Notes: generated by a model not told the origin, from the sequence alone. A DNA stretch of 64,000 bases from Dictyobacter alpinus (GCF_003967575.1 NZ_BIFT01000002.1:1178001-1242000); one strand, 5' to 3'. Counted from the first letter of the stretch, positions 17,458 through 25,060 are shown. Numbers and translations are program-made.

Positions 17458-18585
17458 TTATTCAAGGTTTTCAATCTTCTTGCCAGCTAACTGCTCTTCC
17501 AGTTTTTGCCAGACAAACAGATCAGCTTGCGCGTTATCAATACGTCTATTGCTATAGACCGCATCGAGAATGGTCTCGGTCATCAGCTGGCGAAAATGGG
17601 TAAAGTAGGATTTTTGCTCTACATAGCCAGGCATAATCTCCAGCATAATCTGTTCCGGCTCATAGAACTGATCGCGATCAAAGGCCAAGGCCGCCAGATC
17701 AGCATAGCTATGAATCAGCTCTACACGAGCAGCATGAAGAAAAAAGTTTGCTTCAGCGCTAGAGACCATAAAGACACCAGCGATACGACCGCAATAGAGA
17801 ATAGGATAAATCACGATACTCTTTTCATGCTCTACCCGTGACAGCGCTAGTAGATTGTGCTCCTCATCCAGATCCTGCACAATAGCTGGTCGATATGAGG
17901 TAACGACACTACCAACCAGGGACTCAGCACCAAGAAACATGGCATCCTGCTCCAGATTACTTTTCCAGGGCGAGGTGCCAGCGCCCACGCTTTCACGCAG
18001 GCTCCGCACTTTGTGCTGTGGGCCCGATGGCGGCATACAACGTACAATCCAGATTGACATGCCACGCCGCTCGGGATCCAGTTGACCAAGAGCCTGCTGG
18101 ATAATGAGCTGGCTTAGCGACCAGAAACGCAAATTCTCACCAGTCGTGGCACGCGCAATAAAAACCTGTTGATAAAACTCAGATGGAATAATCAGCGCTA
18201 AATGGCTCTCCTCACCTATCAGGGTCGTACCAGCTTTATTCTCTTCACGCAAATAGTGAGACATCTGCTCCTGATATTGTGGCGGCAATGCACCCAGCAT
18301 CTGACGTAAATTATGCAGACGTGGCTCCGATTTACCAGTAATCCAACGCGTCAAAGTAATAGGAGAAATATGCAGCGCATCAATAATTTGCTGCTTCACT
18401 TTATCGTCACGGATAATGTGCGCCAGAAAATCACGCCATGTCTGCTTCTGCGTCGTCACGCCATCAACTGACAATTTTTTACGAGCCTGCTTGACTGACG
18501 TCTGATCATGATTAGATGAAGATAACGTAGATACAGGCGACGCGTTTTTTTCTATATTGAATATCGTTCGATCTTCTTTATTCAT
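17458..18585 (-). CDS. HTH plus GAF-like sensory domain regulator
   Basis: 375 residues from ATG 18585, with a GGGAGGGG site before it; TTG 18600 is the alternative. The N-terminal 45 residues are polar and disordered. About residues 45-100 hold a helix-turn-helix, with KQQIIDALHISPITLTRWITGKSEPRLHNLRQML as the recognition part (XRE/Cro-like). About residues 130-330 form a GAF-like sensory domain: LRFWSLSQLIIQQALGQLD, SLVGSVVTSYRPAIVQDLDEE, IVIYPILYCGRIAGVFMVSS and a helix IHSYADLAALAFDRDQFY. The last part resembles the protein at 39839-40642 (AGV-MVSS, FF-H, H-YA-L-LAF, FY, MP in the same order). It is probably a one-component regulator that senses a small molecule or redox state. Targets are not known. 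Confidence 0.7.
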   Translation of the reverse strand: MNKEDRTIFNIEKNASPVSTLSSSNHDQTSVKQARKKLSVDGVTTQKQTWRDFLAHIIRDDKVKQQIIDALHISPITLTRWITGKSEPRLHNLRQMLGALPPQYQEQMSHYLREENKAGTTLIGEESHLALIIPSEFYQQVFIARATTGENLRFWSLSQLIIQQALGQLDPERRGMSIWIVRCMPPSGPQHKVRSLRESVGAGTSPWKSNLEQDAMFLGAESLVGSVVTSYRPAIVQDLDEEHNLLALSRVEHEKSIVIYPILYCGRIAGVFMVSSAEANFFLHAARVELIHSYADLAALAFDRDQFYEPEQIMLEIMPGYVEQKSYFTHFRQLMTETILDAVYSNRRIDNAQADLFVWQKLEEQLAGKKIENLE

Positions 18586-19050
18586 CGTCCCCTCCCCCAA
18601 TAAATTCTAGCTATCGCATCATTTCTATATACAACATTAAAAGACTATATGAATATCAACTGCCTGTTTGTTTACATGCCACTGTAATCATACAAAGCAG
18701 CATAACAAGCTACTGTACACATCAGGGGATGAATGTAAATAGAAGGCACCGCCTGCCTCATGTGCTCAAAGTCAGCGCCAACTCATCGCTCTATTGAAAT
18801 AGATTATTATCGCGTCTACTGTATCACAAAGCAGTGATAATTAGCTATTAATTTATTATATATAAACTCAAGTATATGGATCCAATCATTACCACTGAAG
18901 CACAGTATAATAGTAGAAAATATATGGAAGAAGTGCATTAGAGGAGGGGAATGCCATCCCGGTTGCGTCGCCCATAGGTAGAAGTTCGTCTGCTACACAT
19001 TCAGGATGTGAACAACAAAGAAGATGATCATCATTCTGCACATAAAAATT
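18586..19050. other. Intergenic region with TATAAT box and 8-codon ORF
   Basis: About 465 bp with no annotated-size gene. The end near 18585 should hold the promoter of the HTH-GAF regulator. On the plus strand there is a perfect TATAAT at 18906-18911, a GAGGAGGGGA ribosome site at 18941-18950 and an ORF ATG 18951 to TAG 18977 encoding MPSRLRRP. Nothing downstream on the plus strand looks like its target gene before copA. Confidence 0.4.
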
Positions 19051-19082
19051 CCGGACCCCTATCTTGTAGATGGGGATCCGGG
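19051..19082 (-). terminator. Terminator of copZ
   Basis: Stem CCGGACCCC/GGGGATCCGG with one bulge and a loop of about 10 bases. On the minus strand it is followed by AATTTTTAT. It lies 29 bp after the copZ stop. Confidence 0.65.
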
Positions 19083-19110
19083 AAGGACAAGAACGATGTT
19101 CGCTTCCTGC

Positions 19111-19374
19111 TTAGAACAGGTTCAGTGGTTTGCCTGATGTTCTTGGAGTTGGTGCAGGCTCCTGAGACACAGTATAGCCAACATCATCAAGCGTCTCTTC
19201 AATCTGTTGCAACGAGAGTTGATCTGGATCATAACTAAGATGAACACTCTTAGTTGGAATATCAGTTGAAACGGCGGCTACTCCAGGAAGCACACCCAGG
19301 GCACCATTGATCGCCTTGACGCAATGCTCACAACTCACATCAGGCACCGAAAGAGTAATATCTTTAGTCATCAT
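19111..19374 (-). CDS. copZ: Copper chaperone, heavy-metal-associated domain
   Basis: 87 residues from ATG 19374 (a second ATG follows at once at 19371), with AAGGAAAG upstream. It is one HMA ferredoxin-like domain: DVSCEHCVKAINGAL carries the Cu(I)-binding pair Cys15 and Cys18 (CxxC), followed by VHLSYDPDQLS and IEETLDDVGYTV, the usual strand-helix ending. CopZ proteins carry Cu(I) in the cytoplasm and pass it to CopA or to CsoR. A 14-residue proline/threonine tail extends beyond the domain. It lies 51 bp after csoR on the same strand and is probably in one copper-induced operon with it. It is outside the duplicated segment, so there is only one visible copy. Confidence 0.92.
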   Translation of the reverse strand: MMTKDITLSVPDVSCEHCVKAINGALGVLPGVAAVSTDIPTKSVHLSYDPDQLSLQQIEETLDDVGYTVSQEPAPTPRTSGKPLNLF

Positions 19375-19425
19375 ATCTTTCCTTTATGTCATCAGGGGAA
19401 ACCACTAAGTGAACAGTAACTGCAG

Positions 19426-19692
19426 CTAGCGGTTCCCAGCTAAGGTGTAAAGTTGGACGAGCTCCTTAATGATCTCATCCTCTCGCCCCTCCGCAATGCC
19501 CTCAGGGACACATGTATGCAGGTGGCTTTCAACAAGCAGACCTTCAAGCTTCTCGATGGCTTTACGCACGGCGTATGTCTGTCGCAAAATATCTACACAA
19601 TACTTATCTTCTTCAATCATCTTCCTTATACCACCTAGATGACCCTCAATATAGTTTAAGCGCTTGAGGACCTCTTGTTTATCTGCCTGCAT
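19426..19692 (-). CDS. csoR: CsoR-family copper-sensing repressor (copy beside copZ)
   Basis: 88 residues from ATG 19692 (GGGAG site upstream; the frame is open further but would overlap the promoter). All-helical DUF156/CsoR fold: KRLNYIEGHLGGIRKMIEEDKYC, then RQTYAVRKAIEKLEGLLVESHLHTC. The Cu(I) ligands of the family are present with correct spacing: Cys32, His57, Cys61 (25 and 4 residues apart, as Cys36/His61/Cys65 in the founding member). Apo-CsoR binds GC-rich palindromes and is released by Cu(I). Promoter TTGCAA-17-TATACT with an operator at 19716-19734 indicates autorepression. It is related to, but different from, the second csoR at 22913-23179. Confidence 0.92.
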   Translation of the reverse strand: MQADKQEVLKRLNYIEGHLGGIRKMIEEDKYCVDILRQTYAVRKAIEKLEGLLVESHLHTCVPEGIAEGREDEIIKELVQLYTLAGNR

Positions 19693-19715
19693 ATGTCTGT
19701 CTCCCTCTCTATCCC

Positions 19716-19768
19716 TACCCACCTGGGAGGGGTAAAAAAAGTATAGCATACACCCAATCATTTTGCAA
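19716..19768 (-). promoter_or_regulatory. csoR-copZ promoter with CsoR-type operator
   Basis: On the minus strand: -35 TTGCAA (19763-19768), 17-base spacer, -10 TATACT (19740-19745), then TACCCCTCCCAGGTGGGTA (19716-19734), an imperfect palindrome with TACCC/GGGTA ends at the expected start of transcription. Same layout as at copA. Confidence 0.75.
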
Positions 19769-19828
19769 ATAATCGTCAGGAATGTCTGGTAGGTTTGGTC
19801 TTGTCACTTTTTCCATATGTCGCCATAC

Positions 19829-19918
19829 TTTGAATTCAACAACTTAAGACATTTAAGAACTTAGACACTAGAGACATGTGCAGAAATGTCTTAAATGTCT
19901 TAAGTTGTCGAGCTCAAA
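19829..19918. repeat. 30-bp inverted repeat beside the duplication junction
   Basis: Arms 19829-19858 and 19889-19918 match at 27 of 30 positions with a 30-base loop; the core is CAACTTAAGACATTTAAGA. It ends 9 bp before the left end of the duplicated segment and is absent from the other copy's flank. Confidence 0.8.
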
Positions 19919-19949
19919 TCATTATGATAGATAAAAAAAGCGATCTCAG

Positions 19950-20102
19950 GCGTAGCGGTAGGGCTTGCCCCTACTACCGGTTCACGTATGAAATGTTCCT
20001 CAAACATGTTTACTTAAGGCTGGCAGATCAAAGCGTGGACAGTTTCTGGCTTGGACCTGCTCATACGTGGTGCTGGTCGCAGGGGCAAGCCCTGCCGCTA
20101 CG
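19950..20102. repeat. REP-like inverted repeat at the left end of the duplication
   Basis: Arm 19950-19974 and arm 20078-20102 match as reverse complements at about 21 of 23 positions, with core GGGGCAAGCCCT. It is the first recognisable structure inside the duplicated segment. Confidence 0.75.
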
Positions 20103-20169
20103 ATCAATTTTTGGGTCTTTTATCATTCAATGGTACAATTATCTATTATGTTCATCAAAGGGGCGTGTA

Positions 20170-20286
20170 ATGGCCTTAAAATCGCAAGTAGAGGCATTTT
20201 GCGGTTTAGAAGGGAATCACATTTCTTCGGATATTCTCCTGCACGCTAAGATTACCTGTGAAGTGAGGGTTATCAATCGAGGGTGA
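20170..20286 (+). CDS. Possible 38-residue small protein upstream of copA (copy 1)
   Basis: ATG 20170 to stop 20286, with AAAGGGG at 20157-20163. A plausible promoter precedes it: TTGGGT (20111-20116), 17 bases, TACAAT (20134-20139). The product has two cysteines (AFCGLEGN and ITCEV) and no membrane segment. I do not recognise it. It ends 13 bp before the -35 box of copA. It could be a small metal-related protein or a chance ORF; the second copy is identical and so gives no evolutionary evidence. Confidence 0.3.
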   Translation: MALKSQVEAFCGLEGNHISSDILLHAKITCEVRVINRG

Positions 20287-20299
20287 GGCTTGAATCTAC

Positions 20300-20354
20300 T
20301 TGACAAACTTTCAAGGGAGGTCTATAGTAATCATATCCCCCCCCAGGGGGTATG
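20300..20354 (+). promoter_or_regulatory. copA promoter with CsoR-type operator (copy 1)
   Basis: TTGACA (20300-20305), 17-base spacer, TATAGT (20323-20328), then a C8/G5 palindrome with CATAT/GTATG ends at 20332-20354, covering the expected transcription start. This matches known CsoR operators (C/G-rich core between TA-rich ends) and indicates copper-dependent derepression of copA. Confidence 0.8.
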
Positions 20355-20389
20355 GGTATATGGCTTTAAAGAGAGAAGAGGGATGTGGC

Positions 20390-22855
20390 ATGACGATAGA
20401 TATGAGTCAGGATCATGCGAGTAACAAACATGCGCCTTCCAGCGCTACAGATATACAGCAGCATGCTCAGTTTATGCTGGAGGGGATGACGTGTGCTTCC
20501 TGTTCGATGCGTATCGAGAAAGGACTCAAGAAGTTGCCCGGCGTGCTGGATGCCAGCGTGAATCTGGCGACCGAGCGAGGCACTGTCACCTATGATCCAG
20601 CGCAAACCGATGTGGCTAAGATGGTACAAAAAGTCGATGCCATCGGCTATAAAGCTATTCCTGTTGAAGTTCCAACTGCTCCTCCGCTGCCTCCTGTAGA
20701 GCAGCAAGGGCCAGCACTAGAGATACAACAGGCAGTGCCACAACCTATCCAGTCCATCGAGGTTCCGGGCGAGACGGAACAGCCAAACACAGCTCAACTC
20801 ACACCGACTCAGGCCCAGAGCGCACGCCGACAGGCTGAGTTGGTCCGTAAGCGTAACCTGCTGCTCCTGGGCATCGTGCTCTCGCTTCCTGTTGTGATCT
20901 TGAATATGTTTTTCATGAATCGTTTTCCTGGTGAGAATATCTTATTGCTCATTCTGACTACGCCGGTCTGGGCTATCGTGGGTTGGAACTTCCATCGTAC
21001 GGCGCTAAAAACGGCTCGGCACCTGAGCGCTAATATGGATACGCTGATCTCACTCGGATCAACGGCCGCCTACCTGATGAGCATCGTGGCAACCTTCTTT
21101 CCAGATCTGATCGGGGCAACGACCTTTTATGATACAGCCGCCTTGATCATTACACTCATCTACCTGGGAAAATATCTGGAGGCGCGCGCAAAAGGCCAGA
21201 CCAACGAGGCGATCCAGAAACTGATGGGATTACAGGCGCGCACCGCCCATGTTGTACGTGCGAACCAGGAACTGGATGTGCCGATCGAGCAAGTACAGGT
21301 CGGGGATGAACTGATTGTACGCCCGGGAGAAAAGATTCCGGTCGATGGAACGGTACTCACGGGCCAATCTTCTATTGATGAAGCCATGATCACCGGTGAG
21401 AGTATGCCGGTTGAGAAGAGCGAGGGCGATACGCTGATCGGCGCAACCATCAATCAGCGTGGACTGTTACGTATGCGGGCCACAAAAGTGGGAACCGATA
21501 CCATGCTGGCACATATCATTCGCATGGTTGAGCAAGCACAGGGCTCAAAAGCACCCATTCAACGCCTGGCTGACACGATCTCTAGCATCTTTGTCCCTAT
21601 CGTCCTGATCATTGCGGTCCTGACCTTTATCGGCTGGACGATTACAGGTAGCCTGGGTATAGTTGGTGCTACGAGCAGTGCAATGGGTGCAATGGACTCC
21701 ACAGCCATGAGTAGTCCCTGGATGATTGCCATTGTGGCAGCGGTAGCGGTTCTGGTGGTGGCGTGTCCCTGTGCGCTGGGTCTGGCAACACCGACGGCGA
21801 TCATGGTCGGAACTGGCAAAGGCGCGGAACAGGGTATCCTGATTAAAGGCGGCGAGAGCCTGGAACGTATTCAAGCGGTCAGCGCTATCTTGCTGGATAA
21901 AACTGGCACGATTACTAAAGGGAAACCCGAGCTGACCAATGTGCTGGCACTGCCGGGCATCGACCAGACAGAGCTACTACGCCTGACAGCCGAAGCGGAG
22001 CAGGGATCAGAGCATCCCCTGGCAACAGCGATTATAGCAGGAGCCAGGGCACAGGATATTTCCCTGGGGGCCACTCCTGACGCTTTTACGGCCCTGGTAG
22101 GACGTGGTCTGGTAGCACAGGTAGAAGGACATAGAGTAGTAGTCGGCACACGCGTTCTGATGCGTGAAAACGCTATCGACACTCATATACTCAACGAGCA
22201 TTTAGAGGTATTAGAGGGACAAGGGAAAACGGTGATGCTGGTAGCCATTAATGGCACTATGGCTGGCTTGATCGCGGTCGCCGATACTGTAAAGGATGAT
22301 TCACGGGCAGCCATCGAAAATTTGCAGCAGCAAGGTCTGGCCGTCTGGATGATTACAGGCGATAATCAACGAACAGCTCAGGCGATTGCGGCTCAGGTTG
22401 GTATACCTGCCGACCATGTTCTGGCCGAAGTGTTGCCCGAAGATAAAGCCAATCAGGTCAAACGTTTGCAGGAGCAGGGACGAGTAGTAGCCTTCGCTGG
22501 TGATGGTATCAACGATGCGCCGGCCCTCGTTCAGGCTGATGCCGGCATCGCCATGGGAACAGGCACAGATATCGCTATGGAAGCATCCGATATCACCCTG
22601 GTCAAAGGCAATTTGCAGAGTGTCGCCACTGCGCTGGAATTATCACGTGCCACGCTGCGTACAATCAAGCAAAATCTCTTCTGGGCCTTCGCCTACAATG
22701 TTATCTTGATTCCGACCGCGATCCTTTCACCATTGATTCCTTCTCTGAGGGACAATGCACCGATCTTCGCGGCCGCCGCTATGGCCCTCTCATCCGTCAC
22801 GGTCGTCAGCAATTCCCTGCGACTACGCCGGTTTGGACGCTCAAAGCAACAATAA
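20390..22855 (+). CDS. copA: Cu(I)-exporting P1B-type ATPase (copy 1)
   Basis: 821 residues from ATG 20390 (GAAGAGGGA at 20375-20383); upstream in-frame starts at 20300 and 20360 lie in the promoter and operator. One N-terminal HMA domain with GMTCASC (Cys35, Cys38), then a proline/glutamine-rich linker of about 60 residues, then the membrane and ATPase parts: ITGESMPVEK (actuator), CPC at Cys459-Pro-Cys461 in the transport helix, phosphorylated DKTGT at Asp503, SEHPLA (HP motif of the N domain) and AGDGINDAPALVQADAGIAMG. These are the P1B-1 features of Cu(I) export from the cytoplasm. The second half ends with the MALSSVTVVSNSLRLRRF pattern of CopA helix 8. The gene is driven by a CsoR-regulated promoter. 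Confidence 0.96.
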   Translation: MTIDMSQDHASNKHAPSSATDIQQHAQFMLEGMTCASCSMRIEKGLKKLPGVLDASVNLATERGTVTYDPAQTDVAKMVQKVDAIGYKAIPVEVPTAPPLPPVEQQGPALEIQQAVPQPIQSIEVPGETEQPNTAQLTPTQAQSARRQAELVRKRNLLLLGIVLSLPVVILNMFFMNRFPGENILLLILTTPVWAIVGWNFHRTALKTARHLSANMDTLISLGSTAAYLMSIVATFFPDLIGATTFYDTAALIITLIYLGKYLEARAKGQTNEAIQKLMGLQARTAHVVRANQELDVPIEQVQVGDELIVRPGEKIPVDGTVLTGQSSIDEAMITGESMPVEKSEGDTLIGATINQRGLLRMRATKVGTDTMLAHIIRMVEQAQGSKAPIQRLADTISSIFVPIVLIIAVLTFIGWTITGSLGIVGATSSAMGAMDSTAMSSPWMIAIVAAVAVLVVACPCALGLATPTAIMVGTGKGAEQGILIKGGESLERIQAVSAILLDKTGTITKGKPELTNVLALPGIDQTELLRLTAEAEQGSEHPLATAIIAGARAQDISLGATPDAFTALVGRGLVAQVEGHRVVVGTRVLMRENAIDTHILNEHLEVLEGQGKTVMLVAINGTMAGLIAVADTVKDDSRAAIENLQQQGLAVWMITGDNQRTAQAIAAQVGIPADHVLAEVLPEDKANQVKRLQEQGRVVAFAGDGINDAPALVQADAGIAMGTGTDIAMEASDITLVKGNLQSVATALELSRATLRTIKQNLFWAFAYNVILIPTAILSPLIPSLRDNAPIFAAAAMALSSVTVVSNSLRLRRFGRSKQQ

Positions 22856-22873
22856 GAGATACTCTAAAAAACG

Positions 22874-22910
22874 TCCAGTCCTACCATGCGCAGCGCACGG
22901 TAGGACTGGA
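22874..22910. terminator. Convergent terminator between copA and csoR (copy 1)
   Basis: A 14-bp stem, TCCAGTCCTACC paired with GGTAGGACTGGA, around a GC-rich loop, placed 18 bp after the copA stop and 3 bp before the csoR stop. It can serve both convergent genes. The same hairpin is at 61795-61831. Confidence 0.8.
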
Positions 22911-22912
22911 TA

Positions 22913-23179
22913 TTAATCCTTGCCGGCCAGATTATACAATTGGACCAATTCCTCAACAATTTTGTCGGTCTCGCCATTTTTGATACCATCAGGAACACAC
23001 GTATGTAGATGCTCTTTAACCAGCAGCGTTTCCAGCTTTTCAATAGCTTTGCGCACCGCATACGTTTGCCGCAAAACATCAACGCAATATTTATCATCTT
23101 CAATCATTTTGCGAATCCCATTAAGATGACCCTCAATATACCTGAGTCGTTTCAGGGCATCAGATTTATCGGCTTGCAT
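22913..23179 (-). CDS. csoR: CsoR-family metal-sensing repressor (copy 1 of duplicated gene)
   Basis: 88 residues from ATG 23179 with AGGAGATAAC upstream. Same fold and length as the csoR at 19426-19692, with most of the helices conserved; the ligands Cys32, His57 and Cys61 are all kept (KYCVDVL, KEHLHTC). Differences cluster at the C-terminal helix (IKNGETDKIVEELVQLYNLAGKD) and at residues 5-20. No GC-rich CsoR operator is evident before it, unlike the other two copper promoters, so it may be expressed constitutively. It is divergent from the MFS gene, with about 600 bp of leader between. It probably represses copA, or senses a related metal or persulfide; the CsoR/RcnR/CstR families share this fold. 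Confidence 0.9.
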   Translation of the reverse strand: MQADKSDALKRLRYIEGHLNGIRKMIEDDKYCVDVLRQTYAVRKAIEKLETLLVKEHLHTCVPDGIKNGETDKIVEELVQLYNLAGKD

Positions 23180-23382
23180 GCTGTTATCTCCTGAGATCCT
23201 TCCTGGCGACCATGTGCTACTGTTATCGTAGATCGCTTTATTTCTATCAATGTTGTGCCTATTCTACCATAGAGCTCACAGTGAGCATAGCTATGCTTTT
23301 TCCTGGCGCACTACCATTAAATTCCACGATGGTATGCATACCTTTGCAAAAAATGAATGACATCCCTATTAAATGCGGCTGG

Positions 23383-23411
23383 TTGACACATAAAAAGAGA
23401 TGTGCTATTTT
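23383..23411 (+). promoter_or_regulatory. Promoter of the MFS leader transcript (copy 1)
   Basis: TTGACA (23383-23388), 17-base spacer, TATTTT (23406-23411). Transcription should start near 23418, about 365 bases before the MFS start codon, leaving a long structured leader. Confidence 0.7.
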
Positions 23412-23475
23412 AACTTTCATACTACGTAAAAAGTGTTAAAGATTACAACAACACAGGAAAAAGAAAGGGATCGGT

Positions 23476-23604
23476 ATGGCTGGCGCGATGACGGGGCTCA
23501 CCATAACATGGTGTTTTCGCTTCCGTTTTGCACGTGTTTCCGCATTGCGTGTCGCCCAGGGCCGTACTATGCCTTTTTTTGGGGAAGACGTTGACATGAA
23601 CTAA
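23476..23604 (+). CDS. 42-codon leader peptide with RFR motif before the MFS pump (copy 1)
   Basis: ATG 23476 to TAA 23602-23604; AAGAAAGGGA at 23461-23470 serves as ribosome site (a second ATG at 23488 is in frame). The product contains WCFRFRFARVSALRVAQGR. Arg15-Phe16-Arg17 fits the plus-x-plus arrest motif (Arg/Lys-x-Arg/Lys) at which macrolide-bound ribosomes are known to stall in leader peptides of some erm and mef genes. The ORF ends 180 bp before the MFS start; two terminator-like hairpins lie in between, and part of the ORF (23553-23564) can pair with either hairpin's 5-prime arm. It is therefore most likely a regulatory leader rather than a functional protein. The inducer is not known. 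Confidence 0.65.
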   Translation: MAGAMTGLTITWCFRFRFARVSALRVAQGRTMPFFGEDVDMN

Positions 23605-23634
23605 GCATAAACACGAGCAAAACGTCGGACCAGT

Positions 23635-23743
23635 CGGCCGTGGGTGAAACAAAACAGTTCTCGCCCACGGCCTTGTTCTTGTCCATTTTCTCATGTGTAA
23701 ACAGGTCCTGGGGCGAGTTATCAGCGTTTCCCAGGGCCTTTTT
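23635..23743 (+). promoter_or_regulatory. Tandem attenuator hairpins in the MFS leader (copy 1)
   Basis: Hairpin 1: 23635-23643 with 23664-23672 (GGCCGTGGG/CCCACGGCC), followed by TTGTTCTT. Hairpin 2: 23703-23712 with 23730-23739, a 10-bp stem with one G-U pair and 17-base loop, followed by TTTTT: an intrinsic terminator. Segment 23553-23564 in the leader ORF (CGCCCAGGGCCG) is complementary to the 5-prime arm of hairpin 1 and also to that of hairpin 2, so it can act as an antiterminator. Confidence 0.65.
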
Positions 23744-23783
23744 GTGTCCTGAAAATACATCATGAGAATGGAGTCTATCAAAA

Positions 23784-25031
23784 ATGCTGTCACGTACATC
23801 AAAAAATACAGGCTCACCAGCACTCTGGCGCAATTGGAACTACCTGCTCTTACAAGGTGGTCAGCTTGTTTCGTTTGTAGGCGATCAACAACAATTTATT
23901 GCTCTTCCCCTACTGATCCTGGCCTTTACAGGCTCGCCTGTTCAGGCGGGTATCGCCGTCAGTTTGAATACCATCGCCGTCATCGTGATCAGTCCGCTGG
24001 CTGGTGTGCTGGCAGATCGCTGGAACCGCAAAAGGATTATGCTGGCTTGCGATGCGGGCCGCATGCTGCTGGTCCTGACGATTCCGCTTGCCTTCTGGTT
24101 TCATGTACTAAGTATGCTACAGATCTATGTGGTGGTCACGCTAGCAGGTGCATTGGGAACGATTTTCAGTGTCGCCAATACAGCGACATTACCCAATATA
24201 GTCACACGCGAGCAACTGCCAACCGCCCTATCACAGTCCCAGGTAGCATATTCCAGCGTACGTACCCTCGGCTCTCTACTTGGTGGAGCCCTCTATACCA
24301 TCAATAGCGTCTTTCCCTTTCTGGTCAACGCGATCTCTTTTGGCGTCTCAGTTTTTTCACTGAGCTTCATACGTGGAAATTTCCAGAGGAGCGAGAAAGC
24401 TTCTCATCTACCACTGCATCAGACCATCGCCGAAGGCTTTTCCTGGTTATGGAAACAGCCGCTACTCAGATTTCTCACCATCATCAATGGAGCCGATAGC
24501 CTGCGCTATGGCGCGGGCTACCTGGTCATTTTGATCCTGGCAAAAGAACTGCATACATCACCAGGCGGCATCGGAGCTATCTTTACCGCGGCAGCGGTCG
24601 GCGCGATCATTGGTAATATTGCCAGCAACCAGGCACGACAACACTTCTCATTTGGCACGATCACGATCAGCATGCTCTGGCTAGAAGCGCTAATGTTTCC
24701 GCTCTACGCGGTCGCGCCCAACGCCATCTTTATGGGTATCATCGCCGCAGCCGAAGAGTTGGTCGCCCCAATCTATAATATTGCGCTCGATAGCTATCGT
24801 CTGACGACCACCCCCGATTCCATGCGTGGTCGCATGAGCAGTACTGTACAGATGGTAATTCGAGGAGCCCAATCCATCGGAGCCGTCCTTGGCGGCCTGC
24901 TTATTCAAGATATCGGAGCCAAACGCAGCGCCCTCATTCTAGGCGCCTGGCTGATCCTGCTCGCCATTGCAACCACCCTGAATAAACACGTTCGACAAGC
25001 AACGCTCACATCGCCTGAGGCCAGCACGTAG
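23784..25031 (+). CDS. MFS efflux transporter, MefA/EntS-like (copy 1)
   Basis: 415 residues from ATG 23784 (GGAG at 23770-23773). About twelve membrane segments. LLQGGQLVSFVGDQQQFIALPLLILAF is helix 1 and 2 of the MFS_3-type exporters (macrolide efflux MefA, enterobactin exporter EntS); GVLADRWNRKRIML is motif A in loop 2-3; DSMRGRMSSTVQMVIRGAQSIGAVLGGLL is the second-half counterpart. Proteins of this group expel hydrophobic compounds, including macrolides, or siderophores by proton antiport. The upstream leader ORF with an arrest-like motif and terminator hairpins supports an antibiotic-export role induced by ribosome stalling. No copper-binding motif is seen, so its position in the copper cluster may be incidental. 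Substrate is inference. Confidence 0.85.
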   Translation: MLSRTSKNTGSPALWRNWNYLLLQGGQLVSFVGDQQQFIALPLLILAFTGSPVQAGIAVSLNTIAVIVISPLAGVLADRWNRKRIMLACDAGRMLLVLTIPLAFWFHVLSMLQIYVVVTLAGALGTIFSVANTATLPNIVTREQLPTALSQSQVAYSSVRTLGSLLGGALYTINSVFPFLVNAISFGVSVFSLSFIRGNFQRSEKASHLPLHQTIAEGFSWLWKQPLLRFLTIINGADSLRYGAGYLVILILAKELHTSPGGIGAIFTAAAVGAIIGNIASNQARQHFSFGTITISMLWLEALMFPLYAVAPNAIFMGIIAAAEELVAPIYNIALDSYRLTTTPDSMRGRMSSTVQMVIRGAQSIGAVLGGLLIQDIGAKRSALILGAWLILLAIATTLNKHVRQATLTSPEAST

Positions 25032-25060
25032 TAGCTGCGACCCTCAGCGGTCGCAGCTAC
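25031..25060 (+). terminator. MFS gene terminator (copy 1)
   Basis: GTAGCTGCGACC-CTCAGC-GGTCGCAGCTAC: a perfect 12-bp stem with a 6-base loop, starting at the MFS stop codon. The 3-prime flank is only partly T-rich. Confidence 0.7.

Noticed and set aside
19008..19238. Plus-strand 76-codon ORF
   Set aside because: Antisense to copZ and crosses its terminator; composition is not protein-like.
20300..20389. Longer copA starting at TTG 20300 or ATG 20360
   Set aside because: 20300 is the -35 box and 20360 lies just after the operator with no ribosome site; ATG 20390 has GAAGAGGGA.
23443..23833. Minus-strand ORFs over the MFS leader
   Set aside because: Antisense to the leader ORF and hairpins; no ribosome site or domain.
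23762..24307. Alternative 181-codon frame over the MFS start
   Set aside because: Overlaps the MFS gene in another frame and has no membrane or domain pattern.
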